Of a stretch of DNA of 64,000 bases, positions 37,330 to 49,599 are shown one piece after another. Made by a program: the position numbers and the translations under genes. The stretch comes from Paulownia fortunei. Lineage: Eukaryota; Streptophyta; Magnoliopsida; Lamiales; Paulowniaceae. The stretch spans positions 10,434,716-10,498,715 of the forward strand of contig CM033120.1 in the NCBI GenBank assembly GCA_019321725.1, written 5' to 3'. Positions within the stretch are counted from its first letter, which is position 1. The number at the start of each line of letters is the position of its first letter. Below the pieces are notes generated by a model. The model ran no database searches, had not been told where the DNA came from, and worked only from the letters and a program-made list of their open reading frames with translations.

Positions 37330-38130
37330 GGGTTCGGAACACTGTACATACACTATGCATGGGATAGTAATAAATTTGTTAGGTTGAATAACAACCCCGG
37401 TGAGCTATAATTAGGCAACCTAATAACTTTCGTGATAAATACCATGAGTTGTGTATGCTGTTGGATGGTTCACATATGACGCATGGTCTACTTCTTGGTG
37501 CAGATACTAACTCTCTTCTTGTTAATTGAGAGAAGCCATTATATAAATTATGTATCATCCCACATTACTATAAGAAAAATAAGATAAACCAATGCTAATT
37601 GGCTTGAGTTTTCAATAGAATATTCATATGTAGAAGTGAAAAATTAGAGAGTTGGGACCATGCATAAAATTTCCATGAATCTAACTTCATCGTACTATAT
37701 TTAAGTAGAATACAATTATGTTAATCAGAATACAACTAACTTGTCATCATTAGGCTAATATAAATACATAGCTTCTCCAAACTATAAAATATTTAGTTGA
37801 TAATTAACTTTAAGTTTGAATTAATTATCAATGTTTATTATTCATGCACCTATTATTGGTTTTCAAGGCTACATGAGCATGACATGATCATTAAAACTTA
37901 TAGAACTACTTTAACGTATTAATAGAAAACTATTGAAAGACAGATGGAACTAAGGCTTTGTTTGTTTGGTAGAAAATGTCATCCAATTTGAAAATTGATT
38001 TGCCTAGCAATAGAATTTTGTATTTGTTATGATCTCTTAGTTTTGAAAAGGAAAGATATTCGTGAAAACTAGAAATATTGGAGCTTTAGGCATATGAATC
38101 CCAATTTTCCTATGACATCGCATCTTTTTT
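37330..38130. repeat. Degenerate upstream block, copy 3
   Basis: Collinear with 28240-29060 and 44500-45330, ending in the GTTTGTTTGGTAGAAAATGTCATC phrase region. No peptide gene remains next to it. Confidence 0.6.
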
Positions 38131-38414
38131 TTTTTCCTCGGAATTTGACACTAAAGTTACCCAAGTTGTTGCCAGGTGTAGTACATTAGCTGCTTGGGTG
38201 ATTGTTCAACTGAGTGTAACATCTCAAAAACCGTTGTTGTCATCTATGTTATATCTTTTTTAAATCGTATAAATATTATATTTTTAAATAATTTATTCTA
38301 TTTTATACACAAAAACTTAATATATACATATGTGTATATGTACTTGTATATCTATGTACATATATTGTTATTACACCATACATATACTATTAATAGGTAC
38401 AAATATAACAATAT

Positions 38415-39244
38415 ACTATATATATGTATATTATATATTTGTATTTATACATTTAAGCATTTATATTTCTAGTATTTATCACGTATAGATATAACTAAAT
38501 ATGGATATAATATATTTATGCATTTAAACATATATATTAACATATACTTATTAAATTTATGTTTGTAAGCTTATATATTATAAAGAGTAGACATATATTA
38601 AACCTATTCATATATGTATAGAAATATATCTTTCATATCTTTATTTAATATATAATATAGACATATACAACTATATCCGTTATATTTGTAAATATTATGT
38701 ATGTATATTATATATAAACAAATGTATCCACCACACACACACACACATATATATATATATCTTAAAAACACCACTTGTTAGACAGACCCCTACCAGTTTA
38801 TTGATAGCGAGAATAAACTGTTTATATATATCCATGCATATATATTTATACATATGTTAATTATGTACATAAGTATACGTATTCATATAAGAACATACAT
38901 ATATATGTAAATGTGCATATTACATATGTATATATATATATGTATATTATATATTTGTATTTATACATTTAAGCATTTATATTTCTAGTATTTATCACGT
39001 ATAGATATAACTAAATATGGATATAATATATTTATGCATTTAAACATATATATTAACATATACTTATTAAATTTATGTTTGTAAGCTTATATATTATAAA
39101 GAGTAGACATATATTAAACCTATTCATATATGTATAGAAATATATCTTTCATATCTTTATTTAATATATAATATAGACATATACAACTATATCCGTTATA
39201 TTTGTAAATATTATGTATGTATATTATATATAAACAAATGTATC

Positions 39245-39275
<31 letters not shown>

Positions 39276-39446
39276 CTTAAAAACACCACTTGTTAGACAG
39301 ACCCCTACCAGTTTATTGATAGCGAGAATAAACTGTTTATATATATCCATGCATATATATTTATACATATGTTAATTATGTACATAAGTATACGTATTCA
39401 TATAAGAACATACATATATATGTAAATGTGCATATTACATATGTAT
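38415..39446. repeat. Tandem duplication of a 516-bp AT-rich unit
   Basis: Two nearly identical units (about 38415-38930 and 38931-39446). Each contains TATA/CATATA runs, a (CA)n tract and a unique core around ACACCACTTGTTAGACAGAC. Frames across it are low-complexity. Confidence 0.9.
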
Positions 39447-39469
39447 ATATATATATATATCAAGGACAT

Positions 39470-40059
39470 TTTCATCGACTTATCCGAATTGGAATTCCAT
39501 TCCATTGTTGTATATACTATACCAAATATTTAAGAGTAATGCAGTAGAAGATTTTCAAGTCGTACAATAAAAGAAGAAATACTTTTATGGAAAGACAATG
39601 TTGAAAATCCGCAAGTTTACAACCACTGCAATAAGAAATATTTTAAACTGGAGAACAAAAACATGACCAAACGAGAATTGCATATATAAAAATTAGCAGG
39701 AGGAGGACTCAAACGAGAAGTTTTTTCTAGGGGCCTTCATAATTTATTTTTTACGTAATACATGCCTCCAGCATCAATCTTCGGGTTGGCTCCTTGTGTC
39801 ACATCTTGCATATGTATGGCAACGTGGGTTGGAAAAAAAGTAGAGAGATGATCATTTTCGGCATGCATAAGAGCTTTTTCCTTTATGTTCAGCAAAACAG
39901 GTGATATGTATACTCATCTTTTCTAAAAACTAATACTCGTGCTTTGCATTTCTCACGGACTTCCTCCAAGCGTATGAAGACGTTTCCGTCAAACTTTTTT
40001 ATCCTAGTAAATGTTCCTTTATTGGTAGTAAAAAGATTTCATATGCTAAGAATCGATAA
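39470..40059. other. Intergenic DNA, nothing recognised
   Basis: No domain, repeat or RNA gene seen. It leads into the LINE remnant and may contain more of it in unreadable form. Confidence 0.4.
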
Positions 40060-41310
40060 ATTAAGCTGATGATAGGTTTTACTTTGAAGAAGTTGCCTAA
40101 GCTGTATATTGGAGCCCGTTATACTTTGGTCAGAAAATAGATTGTGTTGTTTGATGATATTTTGGTAAAACCTCTTCAAGATTGGGTACAAAAGTCATTA
40201 TCATAAGGGGGTCGACTTACCCTTATTAAAAGAGTCCTATGCTTGATACCTAATCATATTCTAACTGTGATTCATCCAACGGAAAATGTTATTAACCGAG
40301 TTGAAAATTTTCGACTCTTTTAGGGCTTTTCAAACGATCATCAACGTATCCATCGGACATCTTGGTCTAATCTGTGCTTTTCGATTAAGGGGGTTTAGGT
40401 GTAAGATCATTGAGTGATGCTGCTTCTGTTTTTAACTAAAGCTCGGTGGTATTTTGATACTAGCTCTTCTCTTTGGGCCAAATTTAAGCAACATAAATGT
40501 TGTTCAAGTATAGCGCCTACTTGTACGAAAGTTACAACGAATCATCCTCCGTCTTGGAAATGCCTTGCACGAATTAGAGACCAATGTTGAGCAATATATT
40601 TTTTGGAGATTGGGTTCGGGCTCTGTCTCATTCTGGTTTAATATTGGGTGCATGATAACACCTCTTTATGAACTTGTCTCGGGAGATTACTCACTCGAGC
40701 TGGTGTCACATTTCTGGAGTGGTGATAGATGGGATCACACAAAGCTCAATTTCCTCCGTCTCAATATCTAATTAGATGTGTTTCTAAGGTTCCTTTTGAT
40801 CGGACTGTGGTTGATAGGCCAATCTGGAAACTCTCACATGATGGATTCCTTTCGTTTAAGTCATCTCAATAATTTATTTGGACAAAGCGGTCAGTTTAGA
40901 CTTTGTTTCACTGTATCAACAACACGAACTTAACTCTTATTATGTCTGTTTATGCATGCAGAATATTCCATTGCTGGAAACCAATGGACGAAAGAATGCA
41001 ACATTGAGGTTTTGATCTTTCTTCTAAGTGCCATTGTTGAATACGGAGTCTCTTTCTCATCTTTTCATCAATGGTAAAGGGACACATCAGATTTGTTCTT
41101 ATTGTGATTTAGTCCATTTCAAATTATAAGAATGATCCTCATGCATCTTACCAATATTTCTGGACTTGGAACTGGTGGAAAGAATTTGTGGAAGGTGGAC
41201 AGAAATGTAGCTGGTATACTTACAGGTTGAAGTGGACTCACAAGTTGTCAATTCGTCTTCTGAGTGATCCTAGGATAGGAAATCCTAATTTTCATTTTCA
41301 ATAAACTTTT
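40060..41310 (+). pseudogene. LINE (non-LTR retrotransposon) 3' remnant: RT end and zf-RVT
   Basis: Broken plus-strand frames follow the usual order of plant L1-type ORF2 C-termini: a GGxGxRS-like region after a degenerate LPLLKES stretch (40210-40400), the SLWAKF block (around 40470), an SVSFWFNIGC / PLYELVSGDYSLE region (40615-40700), PIWKLSHDG (near 40820), and the zf-RVT end (CWKPMD, SKCHC, ESLSHLFINGK; 40970-41075). Stops and shifts are frequent. Orientation and family are clear, but the insertion ends and poly(A) tail are not. Confidence 0.75.
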
Positions 41311-42485
41311 GTTGCACTTCTTTTGGTTTAAATTAATAAATGGGTAGGGCCAAACCCACCACTTAGACAAGCGATTTTAACCTGAAAGATAATCATAAAA
41401 AAATTTGTGGTTCGAATATTCTATGGCTACTCATAACTTGGGCAAATGCATGATGATGTACAATATGATAACTAAGATTGGGGATAGGTTCTTCAATCTT
41501 TGTCAGTAACTCAATTTTAGTCCCATTAATTTAACAATCATCAGAAAACTTTATAATGTCTCAATTTCTCACCTAAATTCTTATCGTTAACTTTCTATTA
41601 ATTGCTACATAGTTGCACATCTCAGAGGCGCCAAAATAGAAAAAAAATTCAAACTTAAGGAACCAAAATTATAAAAAATTTGGACCTACATGACTCAAAA
41701 TATAATACTATCACTGATAAGGTGTATACACTTGAGTAGTTTATTAATACTTAATGGAGTTCAAACGGGGACTGTTCTTGAATAAAAATGAAAACAAGAG
41801 GAATTGAATTTCATGAAGGTTGAATTAGAGGAATTAAAATTAAATCAGTGACTAAGATGAGGGAAAAAAAATACAAGTATCCTTAAAAAAAATTCATTTC
41901 TTCTTATTTGTATCTAAGCTAGCTTCTGCACCTCTTTTGCAAGAAAATTGAGTATATCGGTGTAATTTTTGTGAGATAAATTTTTAGATAATTCCAATAT
42001 TTGCAGAAAACATAAAAGGGTTTGTTTTGTCATTTTTGTTTTATTCACATCAATTACTTTGGACATTAATTTTGTTAAAATTGTTTCGACGTGAATAATT
42101 CATTCAAATTCAAAGTGCCAAAAAAACACAGCATTGTTGTGAGTTTACCAGCATCATAATGTCGGTGGAGTGTCAAGAGAGCTTATTTTTCTGTGTTTTC
42201 TTATTCTTTAGATAATTAGAACTGATTTTTTACAATTATCATTGTTAACACGAGAAAATTTTCCAAAAAGGTGACTTGAAATACTTACAGAAAAATTTCA
42301 AAATAAAAATAACTTAAAACAAATAATTAAGAAAATATTGTATATGCCACCCCATTTATTTAAGTCAATAATTAATACAAAGTTCACATAGTAGAGAAAA
42401 GCAAAACAATGCTTGTCTTCGACACATATGAAGTCATTTGGAGTCGATTATTCAATGTTTAAAGTGGCTAAAGTGAGTTGGAGGC

Positions 42486-42800
42486 TTAACAACCAATAAG
42501 AGCACAAATAGGAACTCCAAACTTTTTTTCTCCAAGATGACTAGAGTCATCCACACTCGAGTATGTTTTTCCTTGCAGGTGCTCATTACTTGGATGAATC
42601 ACAAAGTTGGATGCATCAACGGACTGTTCACAACCTCCAAGCAGAGAGCAAATAAGGTCATAAGGTATTTTTTCTTCCCCAAGATGACTAGAGTCGAGCG
42701 AATTTGTGTGTATTTCTCCCAAATGACGAGCGTCACCATTAAAAGTAAAACTAATAACTAACAACACCATTACCAGAATGAAGCCTCTTAGAGAAGCCAT
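42486..42800 (-). CDS. Secreted two-repeat cysteine peptide precursor, copy 2 (intact)
   Basis: A single-exon frame of 104 residues with a signal peptide (1-24, cut predicted after NGDA). The mature part has a duplicated motif. The first copy is SSHLGEEKIPY (37-47), followed by ICSLLGGC (50-57). The second is SSHLGEKKFGVP (86-97), followed by ICALIGC (98-104), which is the very C-terminus. The two copies are 49 residues apart and agree at Ser-Ser-His-Leu-Gly-Glu, Lys and Ile-Cys-x-Leu-x-Gly-Cys. Four cysteines could form two bonds. The linker (DASNFVIHPSNEHLQGK) is also conserved in the paralogue. It is secreted by inference; the function is unknown and no known plant peptide-hormone family fits. 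Start: first Met, 63 bases after a TATA box. Confidence 0.8.
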   Translation of the reverse strand: MASLRGFILVMVLLVISFTFNGDARHLGEIHTNSLDSSHLGEEKIPYDLICSLLGGCEQSVDASNFVIHPSNEHLQGKTYSSVDDSSHLGEKKFGVPICALIGC

Positions 42801-42862
42801 TATATGTGTATCTTGATACTTTAATAAAAGAAATGTGCAGTTGCTAAGTTTGCTGCTTGTGT

Positions 42863-42871
42863 GTTTATATA
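42863..42871 (-). promoter_or_regulatory. TATA box of peptide gene copy 2
   Basis: TATATAAAC on the minus strand, 63 bases upstream of the start codon, embedded in promoter sequence shared with the other copy. Confidence 0.7.
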
Positions 42872-43079
42872 GAAAAGTGGAAAAATTGATATTAATGACA
42901 CATGCATATAGGACTTCAATGAATCTAACTTCTTCACATGTAGTTAAGCCGTCTATAACTAAATTAATGTTAGTACAACTAAACAGTCACTAATTCGTTA
43001 ATGAATAAGTATAGAGGGTAATTTAAATAAATAGCTTGTCCAAGGTAAAGTACAAGAATGAATGCGTCTGTAAGTTTAT

Positions 43080-45380
43080 TACGTGCATACAATTTTCTAT
43101 ATTCTAACTTTATGATAATACATTTACAAAATCATTAGTTAAATTAACCACAATATAACTAAATTGTCACTAAATTAATGATAATTCTAGTTGCTAATCT
43201 AAATATATAGCTTGTCCAAAGTGTAAAAAAATTAATTTTTGAGTACCGTGAACTTTGAATTAGCTTGTCAAATCATTATTATTCACGCACTTATATGGTT
43301 GGTTCATTAAACTCACAGACCTATTTTAATTTATAAATAGAAAACTAGTGAAAGCTACTTTAATTTACATGAGGATCATTAAAACTCATAGAACTACGTC
43401 AATATATTAATAGAAAACTACTGATCAGATGGAACTAAGGCCTCGTTTGTTTCATCCAATTTGAAAATTCGTTTGCCTTGCAACAAAGTTTTGCGTTTTT
43501 TAAGATTACTTAGTTTTGGAAAGGAAATAGATTCATAAAAACTAGAAATATCGTCGCTAAAATTAATATTTTTTGGGCTTGATTTCTATATACCAAATAA
43601 TGGTGAAAGTAATAAATTTGTTAGGTTGAAGATAATGAAAGTATTATTGAGATCGAATAACAAAATGCAACAATTTTAAAAAATAATTTTCCTAGTAGAG
43701 AGAGAATAGGTTATTTAAGTTGTCTAATTTTAATAGTGGTTATATGTCAAGTGTATCATCGGTAATCTAAGAGAAATGAATAAAATAATTCCATACTGTA
43801 GATATGTCCAAAACGTGCAAAATAATGATCTCCCAATGTTAGTAAACATTTCGGATAATTACTTATAGAAAAAGTCAAAGTGGAGTGTAAATATTAATTT
43901 GTAGTGTGCGAATTGCTTCCCCTATAGTAAAGCATATGTACAAGTTAAAAGGTTAATCCGACACAATCAGTATTTAGGGGATTAAAGAAGTACTATTTTG
44001 ATATTTTAGGGTGACGAGTGGTTTTCCCAACAATTTAATGAGCTTGTTTATGTGTCATACAGAAATTCTATAACTTGTGTTTGGACGTAGGAATTTGGAG
44101 TTATGAATTATAAATAACTCCACTATTAAGTGAATTTAAAATTTTACACGATTACGGAAAAAATTACTTAAAGTGGATGCTGAAGGTTGAAATTCATTAT
44201 AACTCAAAAATATTCAAACAAATTCAATAAATTTATTAGTATAAACTTGAAATTTTAAGTATCAAATTTTTCAATACAAACACAACCTAAAATTATGTTT
44301 GAATGGGATTTAGATTTTAAGAAAAGATTTAGAATTAAGGATTTTAAATTTCTGTAACATTAGTAAATTTCAAATAAATTACAACACTTGAGAATATAAC
44401 TCAATTCTTATTTATTGCTTTGAAGTCCATAGTAAAGCTAGATCGTGTATTTATTAATGTGAATTTAAAATATGCTTAACTTTCCAATCTTTCAATCTAA
44501 CAACCTTGGCAAGCTTCAAAGTTTGGCAGAATAATATAGCTTTTGTGAAATTCATAAATTATGTAGGCATGGCCACATGCTAATCGATGATCCATATACG
44601 AGGTATAGCCGTAGGAGTATAAATGAATTAGATCAAGCCGAACATATTATTATTCAAGCTTTTTTTAATTTTTCTTAGCGTGTTTAGATTTGATTTGATT
44701 GTTAATGGTGTATTCATTGTTGCAGGCACTAACCTTCTTCTAGTAATTGGAGATAAGCAATTATATACGTTAAGTATCATCCTACCGTACTATATATAAG
44801 AAAAATAAGATAAACCAAACTTAATTGACTTAATTTTTCAATGGAATATTCATATGTAGAGTGAAATTAGAGATTAGGGGAACATGCATACAATTTCCGT
44901 GAACCTAACATCATCATACTACATTTATTATTAGGTTAACGATAATTCTAGAAGCTAATTTAAATACATAGCTTCTCCAAAGTCTAAAATAATTAATTTA
45001 TGATTATCTTGAACTTCGAATTGATGTATCAAATTGATGTTTAAGTGCCTAGTATTGGTTTTCGTGCTACATGAGGTTGTTCATGACATGATCATTAATA
45101 CTCAACTCATAGAACTACTTCAATTTATTAATCGAAGACTATTGAAAGCTAAGTGGAGAAAAGATGGGACTAAGGCCCCGTGTGTTTGGTAGAAATGTCA
45201 TCGCATTTTGGAAATTCGTTCACCTTTTTGGTATTGGATAAAATTCTTAGGTTTTCGGAAAGAAAATTGATTCATCAAAATTTAGAATTTTGTAGCCAAA
45301 ATTTAGGAATATGAATCCCAATTTTCATATGGTATTCTTATTTCTTTTCCCTGGGAGTTTGCAAAGTTGTTGCCATTTGT
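43080..45380. repeat. Upstream blocks, copies 4 and 5
   Basis: 43080-43560 and about 44500-45330 each resemble part of the peptide-gene upstream block (ATATATAGCTTGTCCAAAG, ATTCATATGTAGA, CCCGTGTGTTTGG-type phrases). The DNA between (43560-44500) shows no gene. Confidence 0.55.
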
Positions 45381-46499
45381 ATTACATCTTTTTTTTTCGT
45401 TGGTGTACGTCAAGAGGAGATTTAAAATATATTTGTAATGAAGTGAGGTATGAACTAAACAAATCTCTTTAAGATATATTCCGTCCTTTGTTCTTATAAA
45501 ATCGTAGACGTTTGTCTTCCATAATACAATACTTTTAAAAGACTTAGTACAACACTATACTAATTTTGTTCGATGACCTACAAACTTGATTGTATTCTTC
45601 TTGAAGAATAGCTAGAATAACAATAATAAAAGATATTTTAGTATGGAGATCGAAGAGAGAGATCAAAATGAATTCTAATGGATTTTGGTGTGGTTTGGAA
45701 TGAATGAAAGGGTTCCTATTTATAAAATTCTGAGTGTCTTTTCTTGATTCGTCATGTCCCTTGATTCGAATCAATCTAAACTGCTAGATCACACTTCTTG
45801 AGAATTGGGCACAATCCAGTGATTTAGATCACATTCTTCCACGAAATTCCATGACTCTTCCTGTGCACCTTTTATACTCGAATAAACGTGTCTAGTCACC
45901 TACACTCGTCAGTGATTAGGACCAATTTCAACCCTTCAATTGTGCATCATCAGCACCCATGTATATGGTCACGTCAACTCAGCACTCAACATCACAATGT
46001 CACGCCGATAGATGCCCTTTGGATAAATCTGTCATGTCACTACCACGTCAACAAAATGGCATATGAATTTCCATATACAGGTTGATCATCAATTTGGTAA
46101 AAAAATCAAAAATTAGTGTTTTCATAATCAGATCAATGACCAAACAATCTTTATTGTCGGTTAGCAGTTCAACTGGTCAAACTAGTTGAACCGCCAATCC
46201 AACTAATCTAATAAAAATTTACTATATATTTTTATATTATTATTAGTCCCACTAGTCAAATAAAAATTGACTATATCTTTTATTGGGTAAATCTCACTTT
46301 ACCCTATCTACTTTTATTGAGTATCACTTTACCTCCTTATACTCTCAATTATTTCTATTTGATTAATTAATACTTGATATTAAATTATTTAATATTTTTT
46401 ATTGCACTTAAATTTTAATAGTTAATTTTTAATTTAATATAGTTTCTATTAAATTAGTATATAGTAGAATATTTTTTATTACCTAATATATTTTACTTG
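45381..46499. other. Intergenic DNA with possible old transposon pieces
   Basis: 45540-46080 contains a TTCCTATTTATAAAATTC phrase and flanks reminiscent of a small LTR. 46150-46330 holds GGTCAAACTAGTTGAACC-like and GGTAAATCTCACTTTACCC-like inverted phrases typical of small plant transposons. Neither could be delimited. Confidence 0.35.
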
Positions 46500-46913
46500 A
46501 ATTCCATAGAACCTAATGAATTGTTAATTGTTGTAATTCACATAGTAATATAGTGGGTTAACAATTGATGATATTTTCGTTAGACCTTGGGAGAGGCTAG
46601 TGGATAATTTTGGGATTCTCGACTATCATTTAGGAAATAAATTGAGATTAATGAGATAAATTATTCAATTCAAATTAATTATGGTGAAATTATAACCCTA
46701 GGCTTTTAAGTGATTGAATTTCATCATTAGTTGATTTTGATTATTAATTAGTTTAGTTAAATTTAGTTTGTAATAATAAACACTCACTTTCATTTATTCA
46801 AATAAAATTAGAGTTAATAAAATTTCGATACTTAATAATTCAATAGTTTTTGTGGGAATGATACTCTACTTATCACGTTATTACTTCTTAATGATAACGT
46901 GCACTTGCGTTCA
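46500..46913 (+). repeat. Athila-like LTR, 3' part (copy D)
   Basis: Closely similar to the 3' third of LTR copy A (21790-22198): same GGGAGAGGCTAGTGGATAA, CACTCACTTTCATTTATTC and GATAACGTGCACTT phrases. It ends 15 bases earlier than copies A and C and is followed at once by AGAAC and copia gag. It begins where copy C departs from copy A. Confidence 0.8.
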
Positions 46914-47320
46914 AGAACCATAAAACTTCATGGTGGTTAACGTATCCATTAGTGTCCTGGTGACTGATTTATCAGCGAAATCAAAAAAATGATCTTCCAC
47001 AAATGTCATAAATTCCTTAGCATTATTAATTTTGGGAATCATGAACCTAATATTATCTTATATTGTTATTCGCATAAGCATAAAGCTCAGGTTGTTAGAT
47101 ATTTCTCAAGCTTTATGGAAAGATCTTTGTTCAATACTACTAAATCATTAATAGGAGCAAGCTTATTAGTTGTTAGTGCCAAATCAAGATCCAGAACATT
47201 TAGGTGAAACTGAACTTGTTCGAACCATTCAAGAAAATTAATCCCATTAAACTTTATAATAGACGAGGCTTGCAAATGAAGAGAGACAGAAATATGCTGC
47301 AAATTACATAAAATGCTCAT
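46914..47320 (-). pseudogene. Ty1/copia gag, N-terminal part
   Basis: The minus strand reads a gag start (FNGINFLEWFEQVQFHLNVL near 47200-47250), then INNAKEFMTFVEDHFF (46985-47035), DKSVTRTLMDTLTTMKFYGS (46917-46975), with an internal stop. It breaks off at exactly the residue where the gag fragment at 20729 begins (SRTMHEHI), so both look like parts of one copia element. The DNA from 47320 to about 47880 may be its leader. Confidence 0.85.
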
Positions 47321-47887
47321 ATATTAATACTTTGAGTTTTAAACTTAAACACATAATATAGATTTAGACTTTAACATTCATAAAGACAATAAATGTATAT
47401 TGAAGTTCTTCTTTGGGTGATCCAACAATGTGTTACATTAAACATAATTGATAATAGAATTTAATTTCACATAATTGATAATTAGATATACTCTAATTAG
47501 ATATGCTTGCTATCTTTAGACATACTAAACATATATAATCAAGTATATCAATTAACAACGATTATGCTCATGAGTATAAAATAACTTATCAACCTTTGGG
47601 TGATCCTTAAATATTTTATAATCAATGAATTTCAATATAACCAGTATAAATCACATCATCTCAATTAATAGCATCACATAATCATGAGTAATTGAATTTT
47701 ATTTAATTTGACATAAAAAAACTTTCAAATTTGGCCACTTTGGCGAGTAACAAATTATTCATGATATAGACGTTAAATCAAATAATAGATATTATACAAT
47801 TACATAAACTTTATGGTTAGGCCACTTTGACGACTAACGAACCATCTACCAAATAAATTTCAAATACACATGCTACAACTTTAAGAT
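47321..47887. other. Probable copia 5' leader, AT-rich
   Basis: No gene. Repeated phrases CTTTGGGTGATCC (near 47415 and 47597) and CCACTTTG(G/A)CGA (near 47735 and 47822) resemble leader DNA of some copia elements. No primer-binding site or LTR edge was found. Confidence 0.35.
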
Positions 47888-49599
47888 TGTAAATCCAAGT
47901 ACGGGTTGTATCAAGTAATAAATTTCTCGAGAGTTCGAAATTGATCCACGGGAAAGTTGTTTGAAGTTTCATATTTATATTTCTTAAAAGATGGGTTGAA
48001 TATGATTTAAATTATAAAGAAAAATCAATGTTGTAACTAATAAATAAAAGTAATTAAAGTATTGAGAATTAGAGATCCGTTCTTAAGTTTTGGATAGAGG
48101 AACGATTATTTATTCTTTTTATCTCTTTTAAATGTCACTATTGTAATTCATACATAATGAAGGTTCCAATGGGAATATGTTATCAAATAACTCATACATT
48201 AATGTAATCATGATATTGTCTTACTATTTGTAAATTATCTATTAACACCAATACTTATTTATGAGATCAAGTATTTATGCACACATTTATCTACAACAAA
48301 TCAAGGTTTCACGTTAGCAGTCGGTGGAGTAGAACCGTACAATAAGCTAAATGAACCTAAGTATTTGTTGTACCATTAGTGATACAAAAACCAAGAATCG
48401 CCACTAAACAATAAGCATTTTAATGCCAGCACTTATTTATGGGATTAAGTATTTATGCACACATTTGTCTACAATAAATTAAGGTTTTACGTTAGCAGCC
48501 GGTGGAGTATAACCGTACAATAAGTTAAATGAACTCAAGTATTTGTTGTGCCATTAGTGATACTTAAATCAAGAATCACCACAAAATAATGAGAGTTTCA
48601 ATCAAAAATTAAAACAATAATGCAACACAACTAAATATTATGCACATTTATAACCATTATTCTTCCTCCATCAAGATATTGACCATTTCTCCTCAACTAA
48701 ATGAAATTTAGAAAGACATAATGAAAGTAGAAAATACTAAAAATAGAAGAAAAACTCGAGAATACATTTCTATTACTATTAGAAAACTTAGTCTAAAGAA
48801 AGACAATAATAAAACTTTCTTTCCCCCTCTAAGGGTTTTTTTGTGTGTTTTGAATGTCATCCAATAACCTCTATTTATAATAAAAGAGTACCTAAATTGG
48901 TATTTTCAAATTCACTCTGAATGTGCTCTAAATTCACAAATTCTTTTTAGATTCACATTTTATTATACATTTTTCACCATTCAATCAGCTGATTTTGAAA
49001 AGTGATCAACATGAAAGTTGTAGATATATTTATTGGCTTCATTTTTTAACTTGAATCACATAATTTCAACTATTAGGGAGAATGTTATGTTTGATTTAAG
49101 AAAATATGTCAACATAGATAGATCATTTTCAATACAGACACTTCGAATTTTCTGCTATAATCAATGTTGAACTGGACTTAGTGTCCCACTGTAAAGTTGT
49201 AGTTCAATCTCTTGACTTTCAAATGAAGTAAGTTTTAGATGAATAGACCTTTTGAACATGGTTTGGAAAATATATTTATTTTGAATTTAATACAAGCCCA
49301 ACATCAATTGCAAAGTTAAAGTGATTTCTCATATATATTTTTATCTACACATGATGGATTTAAACAAAAATAGTCATTTTCTTCTAATTGTGATGTTTAT
49401 TTGTTCCAATGAAATATTATCTCCCAAATTGTTCACAAAATGTGTTATTTTTTTAAGTTTCATTTTGGCTCTTTTTGATCTCTATTTATTGATTGATTCT
49501 CTAATACAAAAAATTAATAAAACTATAATATTAACAAAAATAAATCAAGAAAAGTATAAAGAATTTAATACAAAAATATATCAAAATATGCACTTATCA
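47888..49599 (-). repeat. Gypsy-type LTR, minus orientation (left edge approximate)
   Basis: On the minus strand a purine-rich tract (GGGGGAAATT, 49600-49615) is followed by TGATAAGTGCATATTTTGAT, a frequent LTR start in Athila/Tat-type elements. Near the other end is a GTGGATCAATTTCGAAC phrase resembling the conserved GTGGATACGATATC-type LTR ends. A 178-bp unit is repeated within it (about 48245-48600). No coding part was seen. Confidence 0.5.
48245..48600. repeat. 178-bp direct repeat, two copies
   Basis: Phrases CTTATTTATGRGATYAAGTA, GTTAGCAGYCGGTGGAGTA and CCATTAGTGATAC recur with an offset of 178 bases. It lies inside the gypsy LTR. Confidence 0.8.

Larger units (their letters stand above)
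41430..43070. repeat. Segmental duplication, copy 2 (with peptide gene)
   Basis: Matches 31390-34880 without the solo LTR: the same 3' flank phrases (for example TAGATAATTCCAATATTTG), gene and TATA region. Confidence 0.75.

Noticed and set aside
38194..39368. Tyr/Ile-rich frames in the AT-rich duplicated unit
   Set aside because: Low-complexity translation of TATA/CATATA repeats; composition and repeats explain the open frame.
34193..42800. Secreted peptides as CEP, PIP/IDA or CLE hormones
   Set aside because: None of the diagnostic C-terminal motifs (such as SGPS, or the Pro-rich CEP/CLE boxes) is present.
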